A DNA stretch of 60,805 bases from Amycolatopsis rubida (GCF_900115345.1 NZ_FOWC01000028.1:1-60805), one strand, 5' to 3'. Positions 24,744 to 33,518 are shown, counted from the stretch's first letter. Notes: generated from the letters alone by a model not told the origin. A program made the numbers and translations.

Positions 24744-25883
24744 ATGCGGATCGATTTCCGGGCGTCCCGGCGTTCCACCGTCGGCGCGGAATGGGAACTC
24801 GCGCTGGTGGACCGGCGCAGCGGCGAACTGCGGTCGGTCGCGGAGGAACTGCTCGCCGCGGTCCGCCCGGACGGAGCCGCCGAGCATCCCCGGATCAAAC
24901 AGGAACTGCTGCTCAACACGATCGAGGTGGTCAGCGGCGTCTGCCGCACGGTCGGCGAGGTGAAACACGACCTCGCCGAGGCGCTCGACGAGGTGCACCG
25001 GGTCGCCGACCCGCTGGGCGTCGAGCTGTTTTCCGCGGGCTCGCATCCGTTTTCCTCGTGGTACCGGCAGAAGGTGACCGACCAGGAGCGCTACGCCAAG
25101 CTGATCGACCGCACCCAGTGGTGGGGCAGGCAGATGCTGATCTACGGCGTGCACGTCCACGTCGGGCTCGACCACCGGGACAAGGTGCTGCCGGTGCTCG
25201 ACGGGCTGCTGCGCTACGCGCCGCATCTGCAGGCGCTGTCCGCGTCGTCGCCGTACTGGTCCGGCGAAGACACCGGATACGCCTCGAACCGGGCGCTGAT
25301 GTTCCAGCAGCTGCCGACCGCCGGGCTGCCGTTCCAGTTCCGCGAATGGACGGAGCTGGAAGGCTACGTCGAGGACATGTTCACCACCGGCGTGATCGAC
25401 CATTTTTCGGAGATCCGCTGGGACATCCGCCCGGCCCCGCATTTCGGCACCGTCGAGATGCGCGTGTGCGACGGGCTGCCGACGCTGCAGGAGGTCGGCG
25501 CGATCTCGGCGCTCACCCAGTGCCTGGTGGACGACTTCAGCGCCCGGCTCGACAAGGGCGAAACTCTGCCGGTGCTGCCGCCGTGGCACGTGCAGGAGAA
25601 CAAGTGGCGCGCCGCCCGCTACGGCCTCGACGCGATCGTCATCCTGGACGCCGCCGGTCGCGAACGCCTCGTCACCGAAGACCTCGCCGAGCTGCTGGAC
25701 CGGCTGGAACCGGTCGCCAAGCGGCTGGACTGCGTCCGCGAGCTGCGCGATGTCGAGAACATTCTCCGGGTCGGCGCGAGCTATCAGCGGCAGCGGGCGG
25801 TCGCGAAGCAGTACAACGGATCATTGAAGGCCGTGGTCGCCGCGCTGGTCACCGAGATGCGCGACGGCGTCCCGCACGCTTAG
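24744..25883 (+). CDS. Carboxylate-amine ligase YbdK-type (glutamate-cysteine ligase family 2)
   Basis: This 379-residue ATP-grasp-like GCS2 family protein begins with RRSTVGAEWELALVDRRSGE. It has IKQELLLNTIEVVSGVC, then the typical YGVHVHVGLDHRDK and ASSPYWSGEDTGYASNRALM. The family includes weak gamma-glutamylcysteine synthetases; E. coli YbdK shows slow glutamate-cysteine ligase activity. Actinomycetes make mycothiol, not glutathione, so the physiological product is unclear. It is the third gene of the esterase-led group. All family residues appear intact. Confidence 0.9.
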   Translation: MRIDFRASRRSTVGAEWELALVDRRSGELRSVAEELLAAVRPDGAAEHPRIKQELLLNTIEVVSGVCRTVGEVKHDLAEALDEVHRVADPLGVELFSAGSHPFSSWYRQKVTDQERYAKLIDRTQWWGRQMLIYGVHVHVGLDHRDKVLPVLDGLLRYAPHLQALSASSPYWSGEDTGYASNRALMFQQLPTAGLPFQFREWTELEGYVEDMFTTGVIDHFSEIRWDIRPAPHFGTVEMRVCDGLPTLQEVGAISALTQCLVDDFSARLDKGETLPVLPPWHVQENKWRAARYGLDAIVILDAAGRERLVTEDLAELLDRLEPVAKRLDCVRELRDVENILRVGASYQRQRAVAKQYNGSLKAVVAALVTEMRDGVPHA

Positions 25884-25907
25884 CTGCGTTGGGTCTAGGA
25901 GGCAGCG

Positions 25908-26363
25908 ATGTCGCATACGTTCAGCACGCTGGTCGAGCTCAACGGCAAGACCGCCACCGGTTTCCGGGTCCCGGCCGAGGTCGTCGAGGCGCTCGGGCAG
26001 GGGCGGCGGCCGAAGGTGCGGGTGACCGTCGGCCCGCACACCTACCGCAGCACGGTCGCGGTCTACTCCGGCGAGTTCATGCTGCCGCTCAGCGCGGCGA
26101 ACCGGGCGGCGGCCGGGGTCGCCGCCGGGGACACGGTCGAGGTCGCGCTCGAAGCCGACCTCGCCGAGCGGACCGTCGAGATGCCGGACGATCTGGGTTC
26201 GGCGCTGGCGGAACGGACCGGCGCGCGGGCCGCGTTCGACAAGCTTTCCTTTACCGCCCAACGGGAACGGACTGAAGCCGTCACCTCGGCCAAACGCGCC
26301 GAGACCCGGGAGCGGCGGATCGCGAAGATCGTCGCCGAACTCGCCGGGGACGGGCTCCCCTAG
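25908..26363 (+). CDS. DUF1905 / YdeI (OmpD-associated) domain protein
   Basis: This 151-residue protein has an N-terminal DUF1905 beta-barrel (ATGFRVPAEVVEALGQGRRP, VRVTVGPHTYRSTVAVYSGE). A YdeI/OmpD-associated helical tail follows (LAERTGARAAFDKLSFTAQR, AETRERRIAKIVAEL). The function of the family is unknown; it is often seen near stress or DNA-damage genes. Its stop overlaps the stop of the convergent TetR gene by four bases. It lies 24 bases after the ligase gene and may be its operon partner. Confidence 0.88.
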   Translation: MSHTFSTLVELNGKTATGFRVPAEVVEALGQGRRPKVRVTVGPHTYRSTVAVYSGEFMLPLSAANRAAAGVAAGDTVEVALEADLAERTVEMPDDLGSALAERTGARAAFDKLSFTAQRERTEAVTSAKRAETRERRIAKIVAELAGDGLP

Positions 26364-26926
26364 CCCATCGTCACGCCGGGTTTGCCGAACCCGCCGAGCA
26401 CGGTGTCGACGACGCGGGTGGCCAGCGCGTCCGGGTCGTCGGAGCCCTGGTCCTGCGCTGCTTCGTGGATGAGCGCGCAGTACACGCGACGCGCCCAGAC
26501 CAGGTCGACGCCGGGTCGCAGCGCGCCGCTTTCCTCCAGCCGCCGGAAGAAGACGTCGCATTGGGCGAGCACGTCCGGGGTCAGGACGCCTTCTTCCGCC
26601 GGGTGCGCGTTCATCGCGAATCCCCACCGGAGCTTGACGCTCAGCACCTTCGCGGTCACTTGGTAGAGCGCGACCAGCGGCGGCGTGACGTCGGGCCGGA
26701 CGCTGGCGAGCGCGTTGTGGAACTGCTGCGTCGCCCACAGAGTCATGGCGTCGACCAGCGCCTCCCGGCTGGCGAACCGGCGGTGCACAGTCGTCCGCGA
26801 GACGCCGGCAGCCTCGGCGATCTGCTCCATCGTCGCCGCCGGGTTGTCGCTGAGCACCCGTTCGGCCGCCTCGAGGATCGCCTGGGCCGTCCGTTCCGAG
26901 TCCGCGCGCAGGGCCCGTTTCTCCAT
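26360..26926 (-). CDS. TetR-family transcriptional repressor
   Basis: This 188-residue protein has an N-terminal TetR helix-turn-helix (AQAILEAAERVLSDN, ATMEQIAEAAGVSRTTVHRR, FASREALVDAM) and an all-helical ligand-binding region. It is divergent from an SDR oxidoreductase, with 107 bases between the two start codons, a typical repressor-target layout. The inverted repeat AGTTGC...GCAACT in that gap is a good operator candidate. The effector ligand is unknown. Confidence 0.9.
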   Translation of the reverse strand: MEKRALRADSERTAQAILEAAERVLSDNPAATMEQIAEAAGVSRTTVHRRFASREALVDAMTLWATQQFHNALASVRPDVTPPLVALYQVTAKVLSVKLRWGFAMNAHPAEEGVLTPDVLAQCDVFFRRLEESGALRPGVDLVWARRVYCALIHEAAQDQGSDDPDALATRVVDTVLGGFGKPGVTMG

Positions 26927-26944
26927 GGTGCCCAGTTTACGTCA

Positions 26945-26991
26945 TGGTTGCCACTCGGTTCATAGTTGCTACGTCGGTGTTGCAACTGCTA
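26945..26991. promoter_or_regulatory. Candidate TetR operator between TetR and SDR genes
   Basis: AGTTGC (26964-26969) and GCAACT (26982-26987) form an inverted repeat with a 12-base spacer, and GTTGCAAC (26979-26986) is an 8-base palindrome. GTTGCCACTCGG and GTTGCTACGTCGG also appear as direct copies (from 26947 and 26966). The arrangement suits a TetR dimer regulating both divergent genes. Confidence 0.45.
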
Positions 26992-27033
26992 GCTTAGCTG
27001 CATCGCCTTTGACACGACTTTGGGGGTTTTGCG

Positions 27034-27822
27034 ATGGACCTGCAGCTGGCTGACAAGACCGCGGTAGTCACCGGAGCGAGCCGGGGAATCGGCCTGGCCA
27101 CGGTGTCCGCGCTGATCGGCGAAGGGATGCGCGTGGTGGCCGCGGCCCGGACGATCACCCCGGAACTGAAGGAAACCGGCGCGGTGCCGATCGCGGTGGA
27201 CCTCTCCACGCCCGACGGCCCCGGGCGGGTGATCGACCAAGCCGTCGCGGAGTTCGGCGGGGTGGACGTCCTGGTGAACAACGTCGGCGGCGGCGACAGC
27301 GCCCGCGGGCAGGCCGGTGGCTTCCTGTCGCTCGCGGATCGGCAGTGGACGGACTTGCTGGAGCTGAATTTCCTCGCCGCGGTCCGGGCTTCTCGTGCCG
27401 CATTGCCGCATCTGGTCGAACGCCGGGGCGCGATCGTCACAGTGTCCTCGAATGGCGCGCGGATGCCGCATTCGGGCCCGATCGCTTACACCACCGCGAA
27501 AGCCGCGCTGACCGCGTTCGGTAAGGCATTGGCGGAGGAGTTCGGGCCGCAGGGAGTCCGGGTCAACACGGTCTCGCCCGGACCGGTGCGCACCGCGCTG
27601 TGGGAAGGCCCGGACAGCTACGGTGCCGAGCTGGCTTCGTCGATGGGGTTGACGCACGAGGATTTGCTGGCCGCGCTGCCTGCCGGTGCGGGAATGCTGA
27701 CTGGACGGCTGATCGAACCGGGTGAGGTGGCAACGTTGATCGCGTACCTGGCGTCGCCGCTGGCTGCGAGCATCACCGGGACGGACCACCTCGTGGACGC
27801 AGGTTCGGTGAAGACCGTGTGA
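27034..27822 (+). CDS. SDR-family oxidoreductase
   Basis: This 262-residue short-chain dehydrogenase has the NAD(P)-binding motif TGASRGIG near residues 13-20, a NNVGGGDSARG region, catalytic Ser in TVSSNGARM, and a Tyr-Lys pair in YTTAKAAL. The VSPGPVRT stretch and a C-terminal GTDHLVDAG are typical. It is controlled in all likelihood by the divergent TetR protein. The substrate cannot be assigned; ketone or hydroxy-compound reduction is the family norm. The ATG lies just after a GGGGGTTTT stretch, a fair ribosome-binding site. Confidence 0.92.
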   Translation: MDLQLADKTAVVTGASRGIGLATVSALIGEGMRVVAAARTITPELKETGAVPIAVDLSTPDGPGRVIDQAVAEFGGVDVLVNNVGGGDSARGQAGGFLSLADRQWTDLLELNFLAAVRASRAALPHLVERRGAIVTVSSNGARMPHSGPIAYTTAKAALTAFGKALAEEFGPQGVRVNTVSPGPVRTALWEGPDSYGAELASSMGLTHEDLLAALPAGAGMLTGRLIEPGEVATLIAYLASPLAASITGTDHLVDAGSVKTV

Positions 27823-27835
27823 CGGCTGCCGGGGA

Positions 27836-28135
27836 GCGCTGATGCGTCGCTGACCTGATCGCGAGGGTCACGGCCGACCGCCAGCACGACAACGCGATCG
27901 GCTGGAAACGCTGCCGAGCGGCGAAGCGATGGCGACTGCGCGGCGGTTGCTGCCGAGTTCCCGCAACCGAGTTCCCGGGCCGAGCGCGCAACTCGCGCGC
28001 AACCGTCGCCGCCAGGACACGTTCCGCCCGGAACACCGCCGCCTGACCGCGGAGCAGTCATGCCCGCGCGGCGCTCAACGGCCCAGCTCCCGCAGCACGG
28101 TCCCCGGCCCGAGCACCCGCGCACCGAGATCCCCG
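27836..28135. pseudogene. Decayed duplicate fragments of the Nudix-NYN gene tail
   Basis: The segment 28073-28135 repeats 28218-28280, the last codons of the Nudix-NYN gene plus its stop region, at about 95 percent identity and 145 bases apart. A weaker copy near 27950-28010 and a further echo near 27836-27905 read, on the minus strand, as VARELRAR and DRVVVLAVGRD. These resemble VTADRELRG and DHVVVVTADR of the intact gene. I read them as partial tandem duplicates in increasing decay. The 397-base gap contains no intact gene. Confidence 0.55.
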
Positions 28136-28219
28136 ACCACCCCACGCCCGGCCATCCCCCGCTACGGAGGTGATCCCCCGAAAACCACCGGACAACAGCC
28201 GAGACCGCGCCACACCCGC

Positions 28220-29089
28220 TCAACCGCCCAGCTCCCGCAGCAGAGTCCCCGGCCCGAGCACCCGCGCGCCGAGATCCCCGACCCGGCCACGCAACTCGCG
28301 GTCAGCCGTCACCACCACGACGTGGTCGTCCGGGCGTCGGCGGGCGGCGGCGGTCACCTCGACGATCTTCGAATCGCCGTCCGTCTCCGCCGCGACGACC
28401 TCGACGCCGGGAATCGGTTCCACTCCCCTGGCCTTGCCCTCGACGACCAGCACCACCCGGGGCCACCAGGACCACGCCGGGCCCGCGCCGATGCCCGTCG
28501 CGTCGTCGCTCAGGCCGCGTTCGCCCACCTCGGTCAGCTGGTCGCGCAGGCGTTCCGCGGCGCCGTGGCGGTCGCGCCACCAGCCGTCGGGGCGGGAGCC
28601 CATCACGTTCGCCGCGTCGACCACCAGCACGAGTTCGCGGCCCAGCTGCTCGCGCAAGACCGGCCAGGCGGCGGCGAAATCGCGGTGGAGGTCCAGTGCG
28701 GCCACCTCGTCCGGCGGGACCCAGCGCATCTCGGCGCTTTCCTCGTTCGCGACCCGGGCCTGCAGCGCGCTGTCGGCCAGACCGAGGACGGTCGTGTACT
28801 GCCATTCGCCGTGGTCCAGCACGGACGCGGACATCGCGCGGAAGGCGGACGCGGGAATGGCGGCTTCTTCCCGCGCCTCCCGGGCAGCGGCCTCGTGCAC
28901 GGTCTCGCCGGCTTCGATCGCGCCGCCGGGCAAGGCCCACGTGCCGCCGTTGTGCACCCACGACGCGCGCTGCTGCAACAGCACGCCGCGGCTGGGATCG
29001 CACAACAACAAGCCGGCCGCGCCGAACGCGCCCCAGTGCTGCCTGCCGCAAGAACACCGCACGAAGCGGTTGGCGGTCATCGGCGTCAC
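28220..29089 (-). CDS. Nudix hydrolase fused to a NYN (PIN-like) domain
   Basis: The 289-residue protein has a Nudix box at residues 55-78 (GGAIEAGETVHEAAA, REAREEAAI), with Ala replacing the usual Gly near its end. It should hydrolyse nucleoside diphosphate-linked substrates. From about residue 150 a NYN/PIN-like domain follows, with acidic residues in LVLVVDAANVMGS and VEVTAAARRRPDD, suggesting RNA cleavage or binding. Such fusions occur in actinobacteria. An N-terminal CSCGRQHWG motif may bind metal. The start is a GTG preceded by GGAAGG, and an ATG three codons later is possible. Degenerate copies of its tail lie downstream. Confidence 0.9.
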   Translation of the reverse strand: MTPMTANRFVRCSCGRQHWGAFGAAGLLLCDPSRGVLLQQRASWVHNGGTWALPGGAIEAGETVHEAAAREAREEAAIPASAFRAMSASVLDHGEWQYTTVLGLADSALQARVANEESAEMRWVPPDEVAALDLHRDFAAAWPVLREQLGRELVLVVDAANVMGSRPDGWWRDRHGAAERLRDQLTEVGERGLSDDATGIGAGPAWSWWPRVVLVVEGKARGVEPIPGVEVVAAETDGDSKIVEVTAAARRRPDDHVVVVTADRELRGRVGDLGARVLGPGTLLRELGG

Positions 29090-29150
29090 CCGGCCCAGCC
29101 TTCCACAGAACCTCGCGAGTGTTAATCCCGGTTGGAACCGTGATCAGCAC

Positions 29151-30092
29151 TCACAACGTGTCCATCGCCAGGGCTGCCGCCCCGACGATCGCCGTGTCGT
29201 CCCCGAGATGCGCCGTGCGGATCCGCGCCAGCGGACGGTGCCGCGCGCCGGTGATCGCACCGGCGTAGTGCTCCCGGGCCTCGTCCAGGAACAGCGGCGC
29301 GGACTCCGACACTCCGCCGCCGATCACGATGATCTCCGGGTCGAAGACGTCCGCCACCAGCGCCAGTCCCTCGCCCAGCCATTTCGCCAGTTCCGCCATG
29401 GCGCGCAAGGCGATCGGGTCGCCGTCGCGGGCCGCGCGGGCCACCCGGCGGCCGGTGACCGAACCGGGGTCGCCGGCGATTTCCCTGGACAGCACGGTGG
29501 ACCGGCCGGGGTACCGGGCGAGCAGCTCGACGGCGGTCGCGGCCAGTGCGGTGCCGCTGCAGTAGCGCTCCCAGCAGCCGTACTTGCCGCACGGGCACGC
29601 GCGGCCGTCGCGCACCACCGTGAGGTGGCCGAGTTCCGGCGCGACCCCGTGGGCTCCTCGGTAAATCTCGCCGTCCAGCAGCAAACCCGCGCCGATTCCG
29701 GTGCCCAGCGCGACCAGCGCGGCCACCCCCGCACCGCGCGCGGCGCCGAAGCGGTGTTCGGCGACGACCGCCGAATTGACGTCGTGCTCCAGCGTCACCG
29801 AGAGGCCGACGCGCTTCGCGATCCGGTCCGCCACCGGGGCGTCGCGCCAGGCGAGATGCGGCGCGAACATCACCGAGCGGCGGTCGCGGGTCACGAAACC
29901 GGCCACGGCAAGGCCGACCGCGGCGACGTCGTGCCGGTTGCGCAGGGTCTCGACGACCCCGGCGATGGCGTCTTCGAGCGCGTTCTCCTCGCTCGGCGTC
30001 CCGACGCGCGCCGTGTCGAGCAGCGAACCGCGCTCGTCCACGACGCCGGCGCGCACGCTGGTGCCGCCGACGTCCACCCCTACGGTCAGCAA
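29151..30092 (-). CDS. ROK-family sugar kinase (glucokinase-like)
   Basis: This 313-residue ROK kinase has an N-terminal phosphate-binding motif VGVDVGGTSVRAGVVD, a catalytic Asp in LEHDVNSAVVAE, the zinc site CPCGKYGCWE and the ROK signature around APELGHLTVV. It probably phosphorylates glucose or a related hexose with ATP (or polyphosphate in some relatives). The start is TTG, overlapping the upstream stop (TGATTG) with GGAGAAC in front. It is thus coupled to the conserved Cys-containing protein gene upstream. Confidence 0.92.
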   Translation of the reverse strand: MLTVGVDVGGTSVRAGVVDERGSLLDTARVGTPSEENALEDAIAGVVETLRNRHDVAAVGLAVAGFVTRDRRSVMFAPHLAWRDAPVADRIAKRVGLSVTLEHDVNSAVVAEHRFGAARGAGVAALVALGTGIGAGLLLDGEIYRGAHGVAPELGHLTVVRDGRACPCGKYGCWERYCSGTALAATAVELLARYPGRSTVLSREIAGDPGSVTGRRVARAARDGDPIALRAMAELAKWLGEGLALVADVFDPEIIVIGGGVSESAPLFLDEAREHYAGAITGARHRPLARIRTAHLGDDTAIVGAAALAMDTL

Positions 30093-30572
30093 TCAGTTCT
30101 CCCGCTCCGGCTGCCAGTCCGCGCGCTTGCGGACGACGATGTGCTGGATCCGCGACGACGGCTCCGTCGAGGACGCTGCCGCGGTCGCGGGCGGGTGCGC
30201 GGCGGGCCGGAACCCGGGCATGTGCACGCCCTCCTCCGGCTCCCACCGGTCCGCGAGCACCGCCCGCAGCAGCGCGACGAGCTGGGCGGCCTGTTCGAGA
30301 ACCTTGGCCACGAACTCCGGCCGCTCGCCGCGCACGACGGCGACGATCGCACACAGCGGGCACCACCCGCATCCCGAAGTGCTGTCCTCCACACCGGACG
30401 CGCCCGGCGCGCCCGCGTCCTCCGGAGAACCGTGCCCGGCGGCCATGACGCCTTCCAGCCACGGCGCGGCTCGTTCGATCACCATCTCGACCAGCAGCCG
30501 GATCTCCTCGGCCAGCTTCAGGCTGTCGGAAAACGACCCCGCCTCGTGGTCGTCGCTGTGTTCTTCGCTCAT
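30093..30572 (-). CDS. Conserved hypothetical protein, Rv2183c-like, with CxxC-type motif
   Basis: This 159-residue protein is mostly helical, with an acidic start (MSEEHSDDHEAGSF), a Cys-rich GCGWCPLCAIVAV motif near residue 67, and a Pro/Ala-rich tail. In M. tuberculosis a protein of similar position (Rv2183c) lies next to the ArsA-type ATPase gene, and the order here is the same. Its ATG overlaps the ATPase stop (ATGA). The function is unknown; the cysteines could bind metal or sense redox state. Confidence 0.75.
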   Translation of the reverse strand: MSEEHSDDHEAGSFSDSLKLAEEIRLLVEMVIERAAPWLEGVMAAGHGSPEDAGAPGASGVEDSTSGCGWCPLCAIVAVVRGERPEFVAKVLEQAAQLVALLRAVLADRWEPEEGVHMPGFRPAAHPPATAAASSTEPSSRIQHIVVRKRADWQPEREN

Positions 30573-31726
30573 CCGGATTCCCGGTTCCCGGCCAGGCTGA
30601 CCACCAGGCCGTCGGCGTCGGATTCCGCGCCGGTGATCCGGCACGGGCGCAGCGTCTCGGGCAGGGCGACCAGGCGGCGGAACCCGTCCACGGTGATCGC
30701 CAGGTCGTCGCCGACGCGGGCCAGCTCGACCGCCGAATCCCGGTTCAGCGGGAGCGCGACCCGCAGCCGGAAGCCGTCCTCGCCGTCGGCCACCGACAGC
30801 AGCGGCGTGACCGGTTTTCCGTTGCCGGACAACGGATCCCGGCTGCCGTACAGTTCGCGGGCCAGTTCCGTGAGCGCGTCGGCGCCCACGGGTTCGCTCG
30901 CCCGGTGCTCGACGCGGGCCAGCTCGCCGGGGCCGAAGCCGGCCTCGGCCAGTTCCGCCAGCACCGCGTCCTGCTGGTCCCGCCGGGTGCGCAGCCACTT
31001 CGCCGCCGAACCGCGCCAGAATCCGGGCGCGGGCATGAGCCGGTTGGCGATCAGGCCGTCGACCGCGATGCCGCGCAGCGCCAGCGAAGTCAGCGTGCGC
31101 CGCGCCTCGGCGACCACCACTCGTTCCGGCGTCAGCACCAGCCGCACGGTCGTCACCCGCGGGTCGGTGAGCAGTTCGCGCAGCGCGTCGAGGTGCGCGC
31201 CGAGCTGACGCACCGAAGCCGCGACGCGCCGGTTGCCGAACACCCGGCCCAAATAGCCCGACACGGCTTCCGGCAGCGAAAACAAGCGCAGCGTTTCAGC
31301 GGTCGGACCGCAGTCGACCACCACGGTGTCCCACGGCCCCTGCGAGGCCAGCCGCCGCACCTCGCTCAGCGCGAGCAGTTCGTCGACGCCGGGCAGCACG
31401 GTCAGTTCTTCCGCGTCCAGCACGTCCAGACCGGCTCCGGCCAGGACTTTCCGCAGTTCGGCGCGCAGTTCGTGCCAGGTGCGGTCGGCCAACGCCCGCG
31501 AGTCGACCTGCGCCGCCCAGAGACCAGCCGGCGTGCCGTCGCGGCGGATGTCCACTTCGGAGGGTTCGGCGCCGAGCGAAGTGCCGAACGCGTCGCCGAG
31601 CGAATGCGCCGGGTCGGTGGACACGACGAGCGTCTTCCTGCCGCGGCCGGCGAGCGCGGCAGCGGTGGCCGCGGCGAGCGTCGTCTTCCCGACACCCCCC
31701 TTGCCGGTGAACAGCAGGATGCGCAT
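30569..31726 (-). CDS. ArsA/Get3-type anion-transporting ATPase
   Basis: This 385-residue protein has the deviant Walker A motif TGKGGVGKTTLAAATA at residues 7-22, switch I at VVSTDPAHSLGDAFG, and switch II around DTVVVDCGPTAETLRL. The single-domain form with a C-terminal beta region resembles Rv2184c, not arsenite pump ATPase. There is no arsenite permease or ArsR partner next to it, so arsenic export is unlikely. It is coupled to the downstream Cys-motif gene and follows the SRPBCC gene with no gap, indicating one operon. The role in the actinobacterial envelope remains unknown. Confidence 0.9.
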   Translation of the reverse strand: MRILLFTGKGGVGKTTLAAATAAALAGRGRKTLVVSTDPAHSLGDAFGTSLGAEPSEVDIRRDGTPAGLWAAQVDSRALADRTWHELRAELRKVLAGAGLDVLDAEELTVLPGVDELLALSEVRRLASQGPWDTVVVDCGPTAETLRLFSLPEAVSGYLGRVFGNRRVAASVRQLGAHLDALRELLTDPRVTTVRLVLTPERVVVAEARRTLTSLALRGIAVDGLIANRLMPAPGFWRGSAAKWLRTRRDQQDAVLAELAEAGFGPGELARVEHRASEPVGADALTELARELYGSRDPLSGNGKPVTPLLSVADGEDGFRLRVALPLNRDSAVELARVGDDLAITVDGFRRLVALPETLRPCRITGAESDADGLVVSLAGNRESG

Positions 31727-32164
31727 CTAGCCCTCGGCCCTGCGCTTGAGCTCCTTGAGCGCGGTGTCCATGACCATCTTCTCCGCCTTGCGCCGCAGCA
31801 GCCCGATCATCGGCAGCGCCAGCTCCACCGACAGCGTGTAGGTGACGCGAGTGCGTCCGCCGCCGAGCGGTTCGAGCGCGTACCGGCCGTTCTGCGCCTT
31901 CTGCATCTGGCCCTTGACCAGGTGCCAGCTGACGCCGAGGCCGGAATCGTCCCAGTCGTATTCGAGCGTGTACACGTCCTTGATCGGCCCGGCGTCGAGG
32001 GTGAGCTTCACCTGTTTCGCCCGGCCCGCGTCGTCGGCCGCGAGCACCTCGGTCTCGCGGACCGCCTTGGCCCACTCCGGGTACGCGGGGAAATCGGAGA
32101 TCACCGACATGACCCGCGCGGGCTCGGCGTCGACCTCGATGGACTGCGTGGACTGCTCGGCCAT
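31727..32164 (-). CDS. SRPBCC-family protein, TB16.3-like
   Basis: This 145-residue START/Bet v 1-like protein has the typical start STQSIEVDAEPARVMSVISD, then FPAYPEWAKAVRETEV, and ends with MDTALKELKRRAEG. It binds a hydrophobic ligand in family members; the natural ligand is unknown. The M. tuberculosis homologue TB16.3 (Rv2185c) precedes Rv2184c in the same order. Its stop is directly followed by the ATG of the ATPase gene, so co-expression is certain in practice. Confidence 0.9.
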   Translation of the reverse strand: MAEQSTQSIEVDAEPARVMSVISDFPAYPEWAKAVRETEVLAADDAGRAKQVKLTLDAGPIKDVYTLEYDWDDSGLGVSWHLVKGQMQKAQNGRYALEPLGGGRTRVTYTLSVELALPMIGLLRRKAEKMVMDTALKELKRRAEG

Positions 32165-32191
32165 GGGACGAAGCGTAGCCGGACAGCACAG

Positions 32192-32986
32192 TCACCAGCG
32201 CAGCACGTAGGGCTGCCCGGTCTCCTTGAAGTGACCCACGTTACGGCACTCGGTGTGCCCGACCCGGCGCCGCACGGCCAGCGGCTGGTGCACGTGCCCG
32301 AACACCGACCAGCGCGGACGCTGCCGCCGGATCAGGTCCAGCAGCGCCTTCGACCCGAGTTCGGCGCGGCGCGCGACCACGTCGTAGGTCAGTTCGGGCA
32401 CCGCGGGCGGAATGTGCGTGCACAGCACGTCGACCTCGTCCAGCAGCGAAACCGCCGCGTCGAACTCCTCGCGCGCCCGCAGATACGGCCGCCACGCCGC
32501 GCCCTTGCGCGGACGCGGGAGCACGCCGTCCGGCAGCACCGCGCCGCCGGCGAAGCCGAACCGCAGGCCGCCGATGCTGACGACCTCGCCGTCGACCAGG
32601 TGCACGCCCTCGCCGGCGAACTCCGGCCATGCCGAAGGCGCGTCGACATTGCCGGGGATCGCGTACGTCGGCGCGGTCATCGAAGCGAACAACGTGGAGT
32701 ACTGCTCCCGGACCGCTTCGTCGACCGCGGCGGCCGGGTCGTCCAGGGTGGCCCACAGCGTGCGCGAATAGGCGACCGTCTCGTCCCTGGTGCCTTCGCG
32801 GCGCAGGCGGGCGAATTCGCCGACCTTCTCCGCGCCGAACAGCACGCCCATGATGCCTTTGTCGTGGTCGTGGTAGTCGACGAAGTCGAGCAGGTCGCCG
32901 AGCACGACCAGCGCGTCCGCCCCGTCCCCCGCCCGCTTCAGCGCGTCGGCGTTGCCGTGCACGTCCGAAACGACGTGAACCCGCAC
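32192..32986 (-). CDS. Calcineurin-like metallophosphoesterase
   Basis: This 264-residue protein has the five-block metallophosphoesterase pattern: VVSDVHGN, VVLGDLLDF, IPGNVDAP, CTHIPPAVPE and FGHVHQP. It should hydrolyse phosphoesters with a two-metal site in the cytoplasm. The start is GTG. It is not part of the M. tuberculosis order in this cluster as I recall it and may be an insertion. The gap to the neighbour upstream is 9 bases, so it is probably co-transcribed with the second SRPBCC gene. Confidence 0.9.
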   Translation of the reverse strand: MRVHVVSDVHGNADALKRAGDGADALVVLGDLLDFVDYHDHDKGIMGVLFGAEKVGEFARLRREGTRDETVAYSRTLWATLDDPAAAVDEAVREQYSTLFASMTAPTYAIPGNVDAPSAWPEFAGEGVHLVDGEVVSIGGLRFGFAGGAVLPDGVLPRPRKGAAWRPYLRAREEFDAAVSLLDEVDVLCTHIPPAVPELTYDVVARRAELGSKALLDLIRRQRPRWSVFGHVHQPLAVRRRVGHTECRNVGHFKETGQPYVLRW

Positions 32987-32995
32987 AAGAGCCTC

Positions 32996-33406
32996 CTACT
33001 CGACGGGCCGGGGCGGAATCCCCGGCTCGCGCCCGTCCTCGAGGATCTCCTTCAGTCCCAGCGCCACGTCCTTCGCCGCGCGCGCCCGCCGGTCGAATTC
33101 GCGGCGCAGTTCGCGCGGGCTCAGCTCGCGCGCGACGCCGCCGGGACCGGCAGGCGTGGCCCGGAGGAAGTAGTGCAGCACCGTGCCGTCGAGAACAGGT
33201 TCCAGCCAGACCTCCATGGTACCGATCAAGGCGCCCGTGACGGTCCAGCGCAGGCCCTTGTCCCCCCGGTCGGTGTAGACCTCCAGCTCCAGGTCGGGCC
33301 AGTAGCGCCGCCACGAGCGCGGGTCGGCGAACGCCGCCGCGACGGTGGCCGGGGGCACGACGAGGAAGGTCTCGTCGACAAGATCGAGAGCGGGCGGTTC
33401 GTGCAC
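32996..33406 (-). CDS. SRPBCC-like protein, possibly Rv2186c-related
   Basis: This 136-residue protein starts with GTG and reads LDLVDETFLVVPPATVAAAF, then WRRYWPDLELEVYTDRGD, a polyketide cyclase/dehydrase-like (START-type) fold. A long C-terminal helix (REFDRRARAAKDVALGLKEI) is a family mark. In M. tuberculosis a related small protein (Rv2186c) lies between TB16.3 and fadD15, as here. It is divergent from FadD15. The ligand is unknown. Confidence 0.82.
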   Translation of the reverse strand: MHEPPALDLVDETFLVVPPATVAAAFADPRSWRRYWPDLELEVYTDRGDKGLRWTVTGALIGTMEVWLEPVLDGTVLHYFLRATPAGPGGVARELSPRELRREFDRRARAAKDVALGLKEILEDGREPGIPPRPVE

Positions 33407-33518
33407 CCGGACACGATGTCACGACCTCGCCGCGCGCCCCGTGCCAGCATGGTCTTAAGGTCTACGGCACGCTAAGTTGACTGGCGGGTAACCGCACGCG
33501 TCGAACACGGAGGTCCAC

